Shown here: piece after piece, positions 34,540-46,054 of the stretch
How the letters are laid out: each line of letters opens with the position of its first letter
Position numbering within the stretch: the first letter of the stretch is position 1
Source of the DNA: Anisodus tanguticus
Lineage: Eukaryota; Streptophyta; Magnoliopsida; Solanales; Solanaceae
Length of the DNA: 64,000 nucleotides
Assembly (NCBI GenBank): GCA_034509755.1
Contig: CM067552.1
Coordinates: forward strand, 14,541,001-14,605,000
Direction: 5' to 3'
Program-made: the position numbers and the translations under genes
Notes under the pieces: model-generated
Database searches by the model: none
The model's input: the letters and a program-made list of their open reading frames with translations, nothing else
Told to the model about the DNA's origin: nothing

Positions 34540-35096
34540 CCTCTGTATCAAATGCCCCTACTGAGTTAAAGGATTTGAAAATGCAACTGAAAGATTTACT
34601 AGAGAAAGGCTATATTAGGCCCAGCACTTCACTTTAGGGAGAACTTGTGCTTTTCGTTCATAAGAAAGACGGTTCATTGAGAACGTGTATTTATTACCAT
34701 CAGTTAAATAAGGTGAATATCAAGAACAAATATCTACTTCCTAGGATCGACAACTTATTTAACCAGTTGCATGGTGCAAAATGTTTTTCAAAGATTGATC
34801 TCAGATCAGGGTACCAACAGTTGAGGGTGAAGGAGAAAGATATTCTGAAGGCAGTCTTTCGGACCAAATATGTCCACTATGAGTTTCTTATTATGTCATT
34901 TGGTTTAATCAATGCATCAGTAGCATTTATGGATCTGATAAACCGAGTATTCAAATCGTTCCTAGATATCTTTGTGATAGTGTTTATTGATGATATTCTG
35001 GTATATTCTCAATCGGAAGCAGAGCATGAAGATCACCTGCAAGTAGTGATACAAACACTTCAGGATCGTAAGTTATATGCTATGTTTTCTAAATGA
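34540..35096 (+). pseudogene. gypsy reverse transcriptase
   Basis: The frame contains VHKKDGSLRTCIYYHQLNK, CFSKIDLRSGYQQLRVKE, FLIMSFGLINASVAFMDL and the palm box VFIDDILVYS at about 34980-35000. Both catalytic Asp residues of FIDD are kept. In a normal copy this follows PIYIPLYQMPL-like sequence (about 34530), which is present but shifted. It ends at a TGA at 35095. Confidence 0.88.
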
Positions 35097-35105
35097 GAGT
35101 TCTGA

Positions 35106-35760
35106 TTGAACTCGATGGCCTTTCTTAGACATGTGGTATCGGACGAAGGAATCAAAGTTGATAATCATGAGGTTAAAGCAGTTAAAAAATGGTCGAGGCC
35201 CACAACTCCTACTAAGGTGCGTAGTTTCTTGGGATTGGCAGGCTACTATCAAAGGTTTATAGAAAACTTTTCTTCTATTACCGCTCCATTGATAAAGTTG
35301 ATGCATAAGGAAACTAAGCTTCAGTGGATAGATACTTGCGAGAAGAGCTTCCAGGAGTTGAAATGTAGATTAACATTAGCACCACTCCTAGAGGGATCAG
35401 AGGGTTATGTTGTACATTGTGATGCTTCCAAAGTGGTATTGGGTTGTGTTTTGATGCAGCACAGCAAGGTTATTGTGTATGCTTCAAGACAATTGAGGAA
35501 ACACAAGCAGAATTACCCGACTCATGATCTTGAGTTGGCAGTTGTTATTTTTGCTCTGAAGATATGGTGTCACTATCTGTATGGAGTTTATGTTGATATA
35601 TTTACAGATCATAAGAGTCTACAATATATATTCAGGCATAAATAATTGAATCTTTGGCAGCGAAGATGGATTGAGTTGCTGAAAGACTATGATGTTGATA
35701 TCTTGTATCATCCTGGCAAGGCGAATATTGTAGCTGACGCGTTGAGTCGTAAGTATTGAG
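35106..35760 (+). pseudogene. gypsy RNase H
   Basis: The connection domain KVRSFLGLAGYYQRFIENFS leads to RNase H with YVVHCDASKVVLGCVLMQ (first Asp), ASRQLRKHKQNYPTHDLELA (Glu and Asp region) and FTDHKSLQYIF. A TAA at 35642 breaks it before LNLWQRRWIELLKDYD and NIVADALSRKY. Confidence 0.86.
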
Positions 35761-35923
35761 ATATGTGAAAGTTGGTAAGTTGGAGATGACTAAGGATCTA
35801 TATCGATTAGCTAGTCTAAGTGTATGGTTGTCGGATGTAGGAGACGGGGGTGCCATAGTTCAGAATGCCGCTAAATCCTCCTTAGTGGCAGAAGTGAAGG
35901 CACTATAATTTGATGATCCAGCT

Positions 35924-36489
35924 TTGGTAAGAATTAAAGAAGGCATTCCCTTTCAAAAGAAGCAGTTGTTCGAGTTGTCAGATGATGGAGTCCTTAAGTA
36001 TAAGGGTCGATTATGTGTGCTCGATGTCAGGGAACTTCAAGGGAAAATTATGGCAGAGATTCACCAGTCCAGGTATTCTATTCATCCTGGTTATACCAAG
36101 ATGTATCATTATCTTCGACAGTTATACTGGTGGAATGATATGAAGAAGACTATTATGGAGTTCATCGCTCAATGTCTAGATTATCAACAAGTCAAGGTGG
36201 AGCATCAGAAACCTGGAGTATTGCTTCAGAATATCTAGATTCCGGCCTGGAAATGGGAGATAATCAACATGAATTTCATTACGGGATTACCTAATTCGAT
36301 TCTATATGGGGAATCATGGATAGACTTACGAAATCAGCTCATTTTCTACCCGTCAAGACTACTTATTCAGCCAAAAATTATGCTCGACTGTATATCAAGG
36401 AGATAGTCCGACTTCATATAGTTCCGGACAGAGATGCTCAGTTTATAGCTAATTTTTGGAAGTTCTTTCAGAAAGGTTTGGGTACTCAT
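35924..36489 (+). pseudogene. gypsy integrase, N-terminal part
   Basis: The zinc-binding region reads IHPGYTKMYHYLRQLYWW and CLDYQQVKVEHQKPG. Its second Cys is Tyr, and a TAG follows at about 36236. Then come IDRLTKSAHFLPV and IVPDRDAQFIANFWKFFQ with the second catalytic Asp. It stops at the target duplication CTCAT (36485-36489) of the inserted solo LTR. Confidence 0.86.
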
Positions 36490-38707
36490 TGTTACACCCC
36501 GTATTTTCGCACTCCTATGCAACATAAATAAAGTAACATAAAGTCCAGTGAAGCTAAGATCCCATATTAGGATGAAAATATGTTTAAATAAGTGTTACGA
36601 AAGCTTCGTAAGATTTCGGGGTCAAACGAATCAAAGAAACTAGGTTCGTCGAAACTCGGGGAAAGACAAACGGAATTTCAGACTTGATTTTTGGCCCATA
36701 TTGTTGGGGGTATATATCCTAGTATATAAGTTGTTATGGGGTGAATAATATATCTATATTCAAGTTCAGTCCGTCTACTTTCCAATGCAATAAACCGTTC
36801 ATCAATAGGATGTTTGTACCAAATGTTATTGTCATTTTCGCGAGACTCCGCAGACAGCCAGTTTGGGGCGATGACCAGCACGAAGCGACCATTATAGCGC
36901 CATTAGGGCGGTGGAAATTTCCAGATTGATAACTAAAGTAGTGCAGTCCCTTTCTCTTTCATATCAAGACCTAATCAACAACAAAAATAAACTCTCCCAA
37001 ACCCTCTCTAATAGTTCTCATATGATCCAAGGCCAAAATCAAAGGCAAACCAAGTAAATCTAATATGAAGAATCCCGTGGTCGTAGTCCTATCGCCTTTC
37101 TCCTTATTGTGCTGATTTTGGAGACTCCTTAAAAGTGAAGTGATCTCGAAATTGAAGGGATTCTTGTGCTTGGAGGTAAGGTCCGTCTTCTCCTTCTTGT
37201 TCTTAAGTTTATACAAGTTGTAGAAGTGTTATTACGAAGAGGTTGTACAACAAATTCTTGAAGGAACTTGAAATTTGGTTGTGTTGTGAGATGCTCGTTT
37301 GGGGCTGTTTGGTGATGATTAGTTGCTGGAAATTGTAGACTATTGTTGGTTGTTGTATGAGGAAGATAAGGAAGTTCATTTAAGCTAAAGAAATTTCCTT
37401 GTTGATTAGTTGCCATTGTTATGAGTTATAGAAGTTCTACGCACATAAGATGTTTGATAAAATGTCTAAGTGAAGACTACCTTTAGTTATTGATCTAAAT
37501 CATTCATATAATGTAGATACTTGTTCGTAGAGCTTACGAGGACTCGAAAAACTTGAATAGCTTTGACGATAAAGGTATGTAAGGCTTTTCCTTCTTTTTG
37601 GCATAACTCTATGTGCGAAGCATAACCATTGTGTTGCTACATAAATTACTCTACTCTTAGTAGTTAAGGATGATCAAGTCATCGACTCCTATGTTAAAAG
37701 AATATCCAAGCATGTTTATAAGACCTTAATAAAGCACACCGAAAAAGATGTTGATGTTTCCAATGTTAACCAAAGGTGTAAAGGATATTGTGTCACTCCG
37801 GATGTTTTATTATTATTCATACATTTCATTTGCATTGCATTCATATGTTATCCTAGACCATTTGTTCTATACACATTACTATATGGTAAATATTATATAT
37901 ATATATATATATATATGTATGGGAATTTGGGAAAGGGAAAAAGACGTTATATACGCACACCACCTGCAGCTGGTACAGACTATCACGAAAGAGCCAGAAG
38001 AGCCCAATATGATGTGATGCCCTTGTGTGGCGATATAACCTGATGCCCACAGAAGCGATTATGAGAGGATTCATGTGTGGACATTAGTATACCGCATTTG
38101 CATTGTGCATACGTTCATTAACCATGATATGATATGATGCTCACAGAGGCTGTTATGGTAAGAAAGATGCCCGATGAGGCTGATGTATATGGAAACTGCA
38201 TTGTGCATAACATTTAGGCATATGTGTTAGGGCCCTCAGAGGCATTTACTAATGCTCAGTTGTTTCTGTTTCAGACTATGATATATCTCTGTTATGTTAT
38301 TTCTTATGCCTGACATACTCAGTACATCAGTCGTACTGACGTCCCTTTTACCGGGGGACGCTGCGTTTTATGCCCGCAGGTTCATATTGAGAGAGTGACA
38401 ATTCGCATTAGTAAGTTGTTGGTACAGCTGGTATTTGGAGCACTCTATTTATTTCGGAGTTGCGGTCTAGTCGTGGTATGTTTTACTCTTTAGAGACTTG
38501 TAGATAGGTGTCCTGTGGTTAGTTGTCATGTATGGCCTTGCCGGCCCTAGTATCTAAATGTGTAAGTTGGGGCTGTTAGGTTGAAACTTCATATTGTCTA
38601 TCACGGTGCAGTCCGTGTTTAAACATGTTTAAGGGTGGATTGTAGATGTGGCGCCCGGCGGGTAGGGTCCGGGTGCCCGTCGTGACCCTCCGGTTTGGGT
38701 CGTGACA
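36490..38707 (+). mobile_element. solo LTR of a second gypsy family
   Basis: A 2.2-kb LTR, TGTTACACCCCGTATTTTC to GGTTTGGGTCGTGACA, flanked by CTCAT at 36485-36489 and 38708-38712. There is no internal coding region, so unequal recombination has removed the body. It includes (TA)n at about 37894-37916, a stretch with ACTCAGTACATCAGTCGTAC (38317-38336) near the R region, and repeated GATGCCCACAGA/GATGCTCACAGAGGC words (38041-38150). It interrupts the gypsy integrase. Confidence 0.93.
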
Positions 38708-39519
38708 CTCATATTAGCCTTAGAATATCCTTTTATCTGCAGATCGACGGGTAGGCCAAGTGCACTATCCAAATGCTCGAAAATATGTTGTGAGCTTGTG
38801 TTTTGGACTTCAAGAGAAGTTGGGAAGATCATCTACCACTTATTAAGTTTGCTTATAATAACAACTACCATTCTAGTATCCATATGGCGCAATATGAGGC
38901 CCTATACGGATGGAAATGTAGATCCCCTATTGGTTGGTTCGATGTTGGCGAGAAAAATTTATTAGGACCTGACTTGGTGCAACAAGCTATGGAGAAAGCG
39001 AAAATGATTCAGGAGCAAATGTTTACAACTCACAGTCGACAAATGTCCTACTTAGATAATTGGCATCAAGACTTAGAGTTTGCTGTGGGAGACTGGTTGT
39101 TCCTGAATGTGCTGCCCATAAAAGGCGTGATGAGGTTCGGTAAAAAGGGCAAGTTTATCCCTAGGTACGTCGGGTCATATCAGATTATTCAGAGAATCAT
39201 CCAAGTAGCTTATAAGTTGGAGTTTCCCCCGGATTTAGAAGCATTCCATCCTATGTTTCATGTATCCATGCTTCGTAAATGCTTAGGTGATCTCTCCTGC
39301 ATTTTCCCCATTGAGGATGTTCAAGTCATAGAAGACTTATCTTATGAAGAAGTCCTTATTTATATCCTAGATGGCCAAGTCCGTAAGTTACGGACCAAAG
39401 AAGTCGCTTCGGTTAAAGTACTTTGGAGAAATAAGAACATAAAGAAAATGACATGGGAAGCCGAAGAAGATATGAAATCTAGATATCCTTACTTGTTTCA
39501 GTCTTCAGGTTTATACTGA
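38708..39519 (+). pseudogene. gypsy integrase C-terminus and chromodomain
   Basis: Downstream of the solo LTR the integrase continues with sequence close to ISL.ISFYLQIDGQA, holding the region before the catalytic Glu, then AYNNNYHSSIHMAQYEALY, CRSPIGWF, VGDWLFLNVLPIKGVMRFGKK and FHVSMLRKCLGD. The final block VKVLWRNKNIKKMTWEAEED is chromodomain-like, as expected for a chromovirus. The frame from 38803 to 39519 is open. Confidence 0.9.
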
Positions 39520-39879
39520 TACTTGTGCGATACAGTTCCCTTACTCCTAATTCATTTATCGAACATAATTCATATATTATGTTTAGGTGATAATGTTGAG
39601 ACATATATGGCAGAAACAACTCAAATTACAGTTGAAGATAGCGAAGGTGAGTTATGGCTAACTCTTTTTTTATTTTTACGTAGATAGATGGTCGTGTGAG
39701 ACTAATTGGATGTTATTATGCTATTTAGCAGCCCTATGTGGTATTGGATTTGTGTTTGGACTATTTGGCAGGTTTCAGATAGTCGTGTTTTCAGGGGAAA
39801 CTATGCTAAAATTTTCTGAAATCTTTGGAGTTAGAACATTATTCAACATTCAAGGACGAATATTCTTAAGGGGGTAGGA

Positions 39880-41146
39880 TGTTACGCCTCATAGTTTTGC
39901 ACACGAATAAGAGTGTAGTTAGCCAACTCGAGTCTTGAGAACTTGAGATCAATTTCGAGGGTTCGTATGGCATATAAGGATGTTAAGGAATGATTTCAGA
40001 GGGTTAGAAGTCAATAGGAATAAAGGAAACACAACTTGACAAAGATTCACAAAAATTCCATGATATGCTAAGCAGTTCGCATCGCGGATGCCATTCTGCC
40101 TTGCGGATCTGGTCGCGAACTAAATCCATATTTCCTTCACCTCACTGCCACCATATGCGGTGGCATATGCAGCCGCATATGTGAGGCGGTGGACTTGGTT
40201 TATTTAAGATCATTTCGGGCCAGCTTCATTTCAATTCATTTCACGACCCCTTGAGCTCTAAAACCACCTCCCAAACACTCTCCAAATCCCTCTCTATCAT
40301 TGAATAACATATCTACATGTATCTAAGGTAATTTCTCCTTCCAAAAAATCATGAAAACCTTGAAATCCTCTCTAGTTGGCATGTCAAGGTTGTGAGCTTC
40401 TTTAAAATTGAGCGGAAGCTTGTTGGGGGATAATCCTTAGCTGGTTAAGGTAAGGTTTCATAACCCTTATGTGTTCTTTAGTTCCTTTTAACTTAGTTGA
40501 TTGGTTGGTGGAGATAACTTGTGAATTATGGAAGTATTGCAAGTAAGATCTTGAAGAAACACCTCTCATTGTATGAATCATGTTACCTTGTTATTTAGGG
40601 TTATTGATTAAGATTAAGTACGAATACAAGTATTGGATCTTGTTGTTTGAATTTTGAAGTTAAGTAAAAGAGATTTGGAAGAGAATGGTGCTAGTTGAAT
40701 GAGATTCCATGTTAGCATAAGCTCAAGAACTTCATACACCTAAGTTGTTCGATAAAATGTTTAAGTGAACTTTCTTATAAGATATGAATTTGATATTGAT
40801 ACCAATCCTTCGTATAATGTAGATAAATGATCGTAGAATACGCGAGGGCTCGTGGAACATAACTAGCTTCTTCGACAGGGTATGTAGGGAAAATTCCCTT
40901 CTTGGCATGACTTGATATAAGTACTTCCTTGAAAGGATTTCCAACTCATTAAATTGAATAAACGTATGTTTATCTTGATGAAAATGATCATATTCCATAT
41001 TAACAACATTTTCCGCACTCCATATATCTTAGAATGTTTAACTTAAAGTTGAAGAACTTATCGGCAATAACGATAGTCGAAGGATAACGACCATAGGTCA
41101 CTCTGACTCTGTTCATGGTATTCCTTGAGGTCCGTCTTGCATTTCA

Positions 41147-41234
<88 letters not shown>

Positions 41235-42055
41235 CTTACCGCATTATGCTATAGTCAGCTAGGAAGGCACTTATACATGCATTCCACTGATCAGTTGGGC
41301 AGATATTACCGCATCATACATGGTCGGGTAGTTCTTATGAGTTTACCCCATAGAGGAACTTGATATGATATTGTATGGCCCTATAGAGTAGCCCTATTTT
41401 TACTTACATGCATATAAATTCATGATTTCATCAGGTGTATGCCCTTAGTGGCTCCTTTATGAGTTTTAGGTTTATTATATGCCTCTTCCTTTTATATTAT
41501 TTCTTTCATTTACATACTTTATATGCCTTACATATTCACTATATTTTTATACTGACATCTCCTTTGGGGGTACTGTGTTTATGTCCGCATGAACAGATAG
41601 ACTGGGTGACGTACCACCTTAGTAGGGTACTAGTTTCCAGTTGTTAGTTGTCGCACTCCTCTTATCTGGAGTCATTGTACAGAGTCAGTATGTACTATTA
41701 TATATATTTCCAGTATTTTGAGTATGGCGGGGCCCTGTCCCAATAAATTGACACATTGTCACACTCTAAGAGGCTTGTACATCGGTGTTAGTGTGTACCT
41801 GTTTTGCTTGGCATTTCCGGCCTTCTTGTCAGTTGATGATACTCTTGTTATGGCCTCGACGGCCTTAGTTATGTATATATACTATTGTTGGGCCTCTTCT
41901 GCGTGCAGGTTGTCATTACATTCTTGTTAGATGATTGATATTTGGAGGCCTTGTCGGCCCACGTTTCGTGTCAAGGAGTTCAGATACTATGGTTGGTATG
42001 CTCGGCCCTTCAGGTACAGGGTGCTGACGACACACCCTAAGGTTGGGGTGTTATA
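39880..42055 (+). repeat. 3' LTR of the gypsy element
   Basis: It starts TGTTACGCCTCATAG directly after the purine tract ending at 39879 and ends GGTTGGGGTGTTATA. It is longer than its partner because of a (TA)n expansion of about 82 bases at 41149-41231 and a small insertion near 41340-41400. Confidence 0.92.
41149..41231. repeat. (TA)n microsatellite in the 3' LTR
   Basis: About 41 TA units. The same place in the 5' LTR (31570-31589) has about ten, so this is an expansion after insertion or a template-length difference. Confidence 0.95.
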
Positions 42056-42156
42056 TTTACAGTGGATGATTCTCCTCGAGTGTTCTCAACTTTTAACTCT
42101 TATGTTTCCTTATCACCCCTACCCAGGCTACCCAGTATGTCTACAATTTCCTATGC

Positions 42157-42801
42157 TACAGATCTTTCCATCGTTATTGGTTCTTCTACCAGTTCAGTAT
42201 CCTTTAGTCCATCAGATGAACAATCTTCTGTTGTGGCAAACCTCATGAATTCCCCCTCACTTTGTGCTTTCCCCCTTTCCTTATGAACTTCTTCCATCTC
42301 ACCCATTTCATTCTCATCAATTTCCTTTATTTCGTCCCCCAAGTCTACAGTAGACTTTACTACATAAGCCACCCCTGATTTATCAACAATTACTACTTTA
42401 GGAACTTTGACTTGATTTACTTGTTCAAGTGGTCCCGTCTAGTACACTCCTAGAAATTTTGACATTCTATAGATCATGCTATTGATTTCCTCTCCCTGAA
42501 CTTCAAAAAAATTTCGTGGAGCATCCATAATGTCGGAGCGATATGAAATTTTGACTAGGGCTGGGTCAAAATCAGAGTCATCAGAACATGCGCTCATCTT
42601 TTCTACCAGTTATGGCTTTGATTCTCTTAGCGTTTTGGTTCTGGGTATGTTGTGTAGGGGCCATAGGTGTGACATTTGTGAATTTTTTGGTAGTGATAGG
42701 ATCTTGAGTGGTTGGAGAGGTAGTGCATTCCATTGTGTTTTCTTGTTTAGGCGAAGGCGATTCTTGAGAGCTTTGAATTCCAAGAATGCTTTTGAATTCA
42801 C
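42157..42801 (-). pseudogene. unidentified minus-strand coding-like ORFs
   Basis: Reading the minus strand, one frame gives MECTTSPTTQDPITTKKF and AKRIKAITGRKDERMF, ending in a stop near 42580. A second, overlapping frame starts MSACSDDSDFDPALVK (about 42600) and runs through NFFEVQGEEINSMIYRMSKF, one TAG, VPKVVIVDKSGVAYVV and an acidic ENEMGEMEEVHKERG tail to 42157. I do not recognise a family. It sits in DNA between the gypsy element and a MITE. Confidence 0.35.
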
Positions 42802-43187
42802 TTGGCGGTTGTCAAAGAGGGATGACGTTTACATTAAAGGGAGAGAGAGTGAGTGATTTGATATAGAAGGATTGCTTGTTTTGAGGGGTTTCAGTTCATT
42901 TTAAGTTTAATAGATGACATGATTGTTGGTTGCCTTTCTTTTGAATGAAAGTTATTATTAGGACACTTTTAGGTATAATAACGATTGAACCATGTCCTTG
43001 ATGACACTCTATAGTCAAGATGAAAGGGGGGATTTCAAGGCCTGTATGTTTAGTTAATTTCAGCAAGGAGATGGTGTACACACCTCATACTGCTATCGAT
43101 TTGGTATATCATATGCTACAATAAGTTATTTTTTATTGATATAGAAAAAGATAAATAATAAAATAAAAAGATGTAATATATCAATTA

Positions 43188-43421
43188 CTCTCTCCATCCC
43201 ACTTTTTATGACATTTTTTTTTAGTCATTCCCCAAAAAGAATAACACATTTCTATATTTAGTAACAATTCAACTATAAATTTATCTTTTTACCCTTGATA
43301 AAATGATCTCTAGCCACACAAATTTCTATAATTTTTTTTAGACCACAACTTTTAAAAATATTTCTTTATTTCTTAAACTCCGTGCCCAATCAAACACCTT
43401 CATATAAAATGGAACGGATAG
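43188..43421. mobile_element. Stowaway-like MITE
   Basis: It starts CTCTCTCCATCCCACTTTTTATGACA after TA (43186-43187) and ends near ATAAAATGGAACGGATAG; the two ends are inverted copies in outline. Internal blocks ATAACACATTTCT and CTCTAGCCACACAAATTT match the other Stowaway-like copies here. The exact right end is uncertain by a few bases. Confidence 0.7.
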
Positions 43422-43851
43422 TGTGTCTTTTTTATACAGAAAAAAGAGAAATTATTTAAAAGGAATGATAATAAAAGAGCCAAAAGGTGTGAAGAATTAG
43501 ATTATGAAAATAAACAGAAAATAAAGGAAAAAAATAAATTACAAAAATAGTGAATGAAACTAGAAACGGAGACAAAAAAAATTAGAAAATGTAAGGAAAA
43601 TTTAGATATAAATTTATATTTTAATTATAATTTTTAGTTTTATTTGCAAAAACAAATATAAAATTTATAAGAAATATTTTTTATTAACTTTTATTTAATA
43701 AATAAGCTACTGATTTTAGTATTTTTGTTAAATACTTTTTGTTGTAGTCTAATTATTTAATTTTTCTATACTTTTATTTGTCTAAAAATAGTTAGCGACT
43801 ATATTTATTTTTATATTTTATTTTTATCCTTAAAAAGTAAAACAAAGACAC
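43422..43851. other. very AT-rich intergenic sequence
   Basis: Composed mostly of A and T tracts between a MITE and a SINE. I see no gene or bounded repeat. Confidence 0.5.
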
Positions 43852-43861
43852 AAAAAATGAT

Positions 43862-44122
43862 TAGCCCCAAGGGGCACCGGCGAGTTGGTAAGTGACAAGG
43901 TGATTGGGTACAATCACTCCGACGTCGCGGGTTCGAATCCGTGTGGTGACAGTCTTTAATGAAATATTGTAAGGGTTGTTGCTGGGTTTGTGTCCCGTTG
44001 GTCCTCTCCAAGAGCAGGTCTGCCACTCGCGCATATCCCTTGATTTACATCCCACCTGGCCAAGGGGCCTTTGATACAGGTGGAGGGTTTCGCCTTCGGG
44101 ACTTTCCCCTTCCCAAAGAAAT
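43862..44122 (+). mobile_element. tRNA-derived SINE (third family), copy 1
   Basis: It starts AGCCCCAAGGGGCACCGG. The A-box-like GAGTTGGTAAGTGACAAGG and the B-box-like GGGTTCGAATCCG are both clear, followed by the body TGTCCCGTTGGTCCTCTCC, ACATCCCACCTGGCCAAGG and TTCGCCTTCGGGACTTTCCCC. A 10-bp direct repeat AAAAAATGAT flanks it at 43852-43861 and 44123-44132. A second copy lies at 52449. Confidence 0.9.
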
Positions 44123-44236
44123 AAAAAATGATCAAAAATTAAACTAACCAAAAAAAAATGAAGAAATTAAAGAAAAAGGGACAAAATGAAATAAACTAGT
44201 CTGTTGGTGATAGCTAAGAGACCAAAAAGAAAAAGT

Positions 44237-45415
44237 TGTTGGTCTTACAAAGGATTGCAGGAAACGGGAATTACAAGTAACTGCTAATATAAGAATTGAA
44301 ATTACAATTCAACTAGAAATCTAAAAATTATAAAGATGAACAAGAAAAACTGAAAAACTGTTTTTGCTGAGTCGAGTGTGGCACTCTGTCCTTAAGACAA
44401 TATTGCCCCGTATGTATCCTTTATACGTCTTGGACAATTCGTCTCCCGAGATAAAACAGCAATGGAACAATTGAGCAAAGGAAACTCAAATGCTACCGTG
44501 AATAATATTGAGCAATGAAATGATGCTAGGAAGAAACTGTTTTGCTTGTGTATTTTCGTGTGTATTGCAAGTATGTTAAGTGTGCCTCAAAAATGGTGTA
44601 AGGGGTGTTTATATAGGTGAGGGAGGGTTGTTTAACTGCCTCCATAACAGCCATTATTGGCCAAATAATGGCCATTATGGAGGTAGTAAAAGCCACCAAA
44701 ATAAATGGTGAAAGACCAATGGATTTGGCCATAATAGGAGGAGTAATTCAGCCAAAATAAATGGTTGAATTGAGTGCTTGGCTTTTCTATTCTGACCGTC
44801 GAAATTCTGACTTTCTGAAAACTTCAGGGACCAAACTGTACATCTTGAAACTTCGGGGACCAAACCGTACATCCGAAAGAATTTTGGTCCAAATCGTACT
44901 TCGAAACTTCGGGATCAAACTCGTACTTCGGCAAAGTTCTCTGGCCCAAAAAGATAATATCAGAAGGCCCACAGCCCACGACCCGTGACCTGTGACCCCG
45001 AGAACCCGGAACTCGGAATCGGACCGGACGGGCGGGCGGCGGCGGCGCGCATGTGGTCTTTCCTCGAACCGAAGCACATCTAGGTCCTCCCTCCTTTAAA
45101 CACATGGGATACCCCTTGGGGTCCCAAACCCCAAACCAATTTCGAGTCTTATATACACAACAATTCTTTCTTCATCTACCGATGAGGGAGAATTGATCAC
45201 ACACCACACATTTCCATGCTTCAAATACCTTACTTCGTGAACCAATATCTCTTTCATTTCTCAATGAAATTTGACGATTCTTGGCCCTACGGTTATCTAC
45301 GTACTTAGTAGATCATGCATGTGTGAAGAACCGGATTCTCTAACATACGTAACACTAGTGTTTAAGCCGTTAAAGTTGGTCAGTCGCAACTCCCGCCAAA
45401 GGCTAATTTCCAACA
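44237..45415 (-). repeat. 3' LTR of the large Copia element
   Basis: 1179 bp. On the minus strand a TATATAAAC box lies at 44607-44615, with a 39-bp imperfect palindrome 27-65 bases upstream (44642-44680). A GC-rich tract (about 44985-45060) and about four units of a roughly 30-bp repeat (44815-44945) follow. Confidence 0.92.
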
Positions 45416-46054
45416 ATCCCCTCTTGAAAGAGATTTTGGCGCACTCACATGGTGTCTTTTCATTTCCAAAGGCAATATTTCAAATGACCGATGTTGCATA
45501 AGAAGAGGTAGCTTCACTTTGAACCTTCCATAGTTGAATACCATCGGACTTACTTACATCGCGCGGTGAACGTGATGTTTTGAACCGTCAGTGTTTAGTG
45601 TAAGCCAAGTCAATAGTACCAACACAACAAATTCCCTTACTCTCTTCTTCGTAATGTTTTGTCCGTTTTGGCCATGGACAACGCCTTGGATTCTTAAGTG
45701 CGTTCATTTTGAGGCGGCCCGTCCTCGCACTTAAATAGGTGGTCTCCTACAAGGTATCCTGCTATACCCCACTTCACAAGTGTTAGGAACCATTAAAAGT
45801 TTCCCAAAACCTAACCTCAACTGTTGAGGAGCATTACAGGTTTTGAAAACTTAACCTTTACCCACACTGCAGATAACACTTAAAGTCTATCGCGGGAACG
45901 GCTTTGGATTTGGTGTTTCTTTTCAGAAATCACTATCCGAAGTGCTCATACTTCCACCGAAGCGATCAACTGAACCTTTACAACTTAGTTTTCCCATTGA
46001 ACCAAATTACTGGGATCTCCAGTTAGTAAGGTTGGGTTACCGCTGTAATAGTCC
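45416..46054 (-). other. 3' untranslated internal region of the large Copia element
   Basis: Between the end of RNase H (46055) and the polypurine tract. No coding sequence is visible. It includes direct-repeat words GTTAGGAACCATTAAAAGT / GAGGAGCATTACAGG, but nothing else is clear. Confidence 0.6.

Larger units (their letters stand above)
30297..42055 (+). mobile_element. Ty3/gypsy (chromovirus, Tekay/Del-like) retrotransposon
   Basis: An 11.8-kb plus-strand element including a 2.2-kb solo-LTR insertion. LTRs lie at 30297 to about 32353 and 39880-42055, and the duplication TTTAC flanks them (30292-30296, 42056-42060). The primer-binding site TTGGTATCAGAG lies at 32357, just after the 5' LTR. 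The polypurine tract AAGGGGGTAGGA precedes the 3' LTR. Gene order is gag, protease, RT, RNase H, integrase, chromodomain, as in chromoviruses. Many stops and frameshifts are present, so the element is inactive. Confidence 0.95.

Noticed and set aside
43922..43945. tRNA gene from the GGGTTCGAATCC box
   Set aside because: The A and B boxes belong to a SINE head. No full cloverleaf with acceptor stem and anticodon arm is visible, and the same holds at 52515, 57480, 60400 and 62631.
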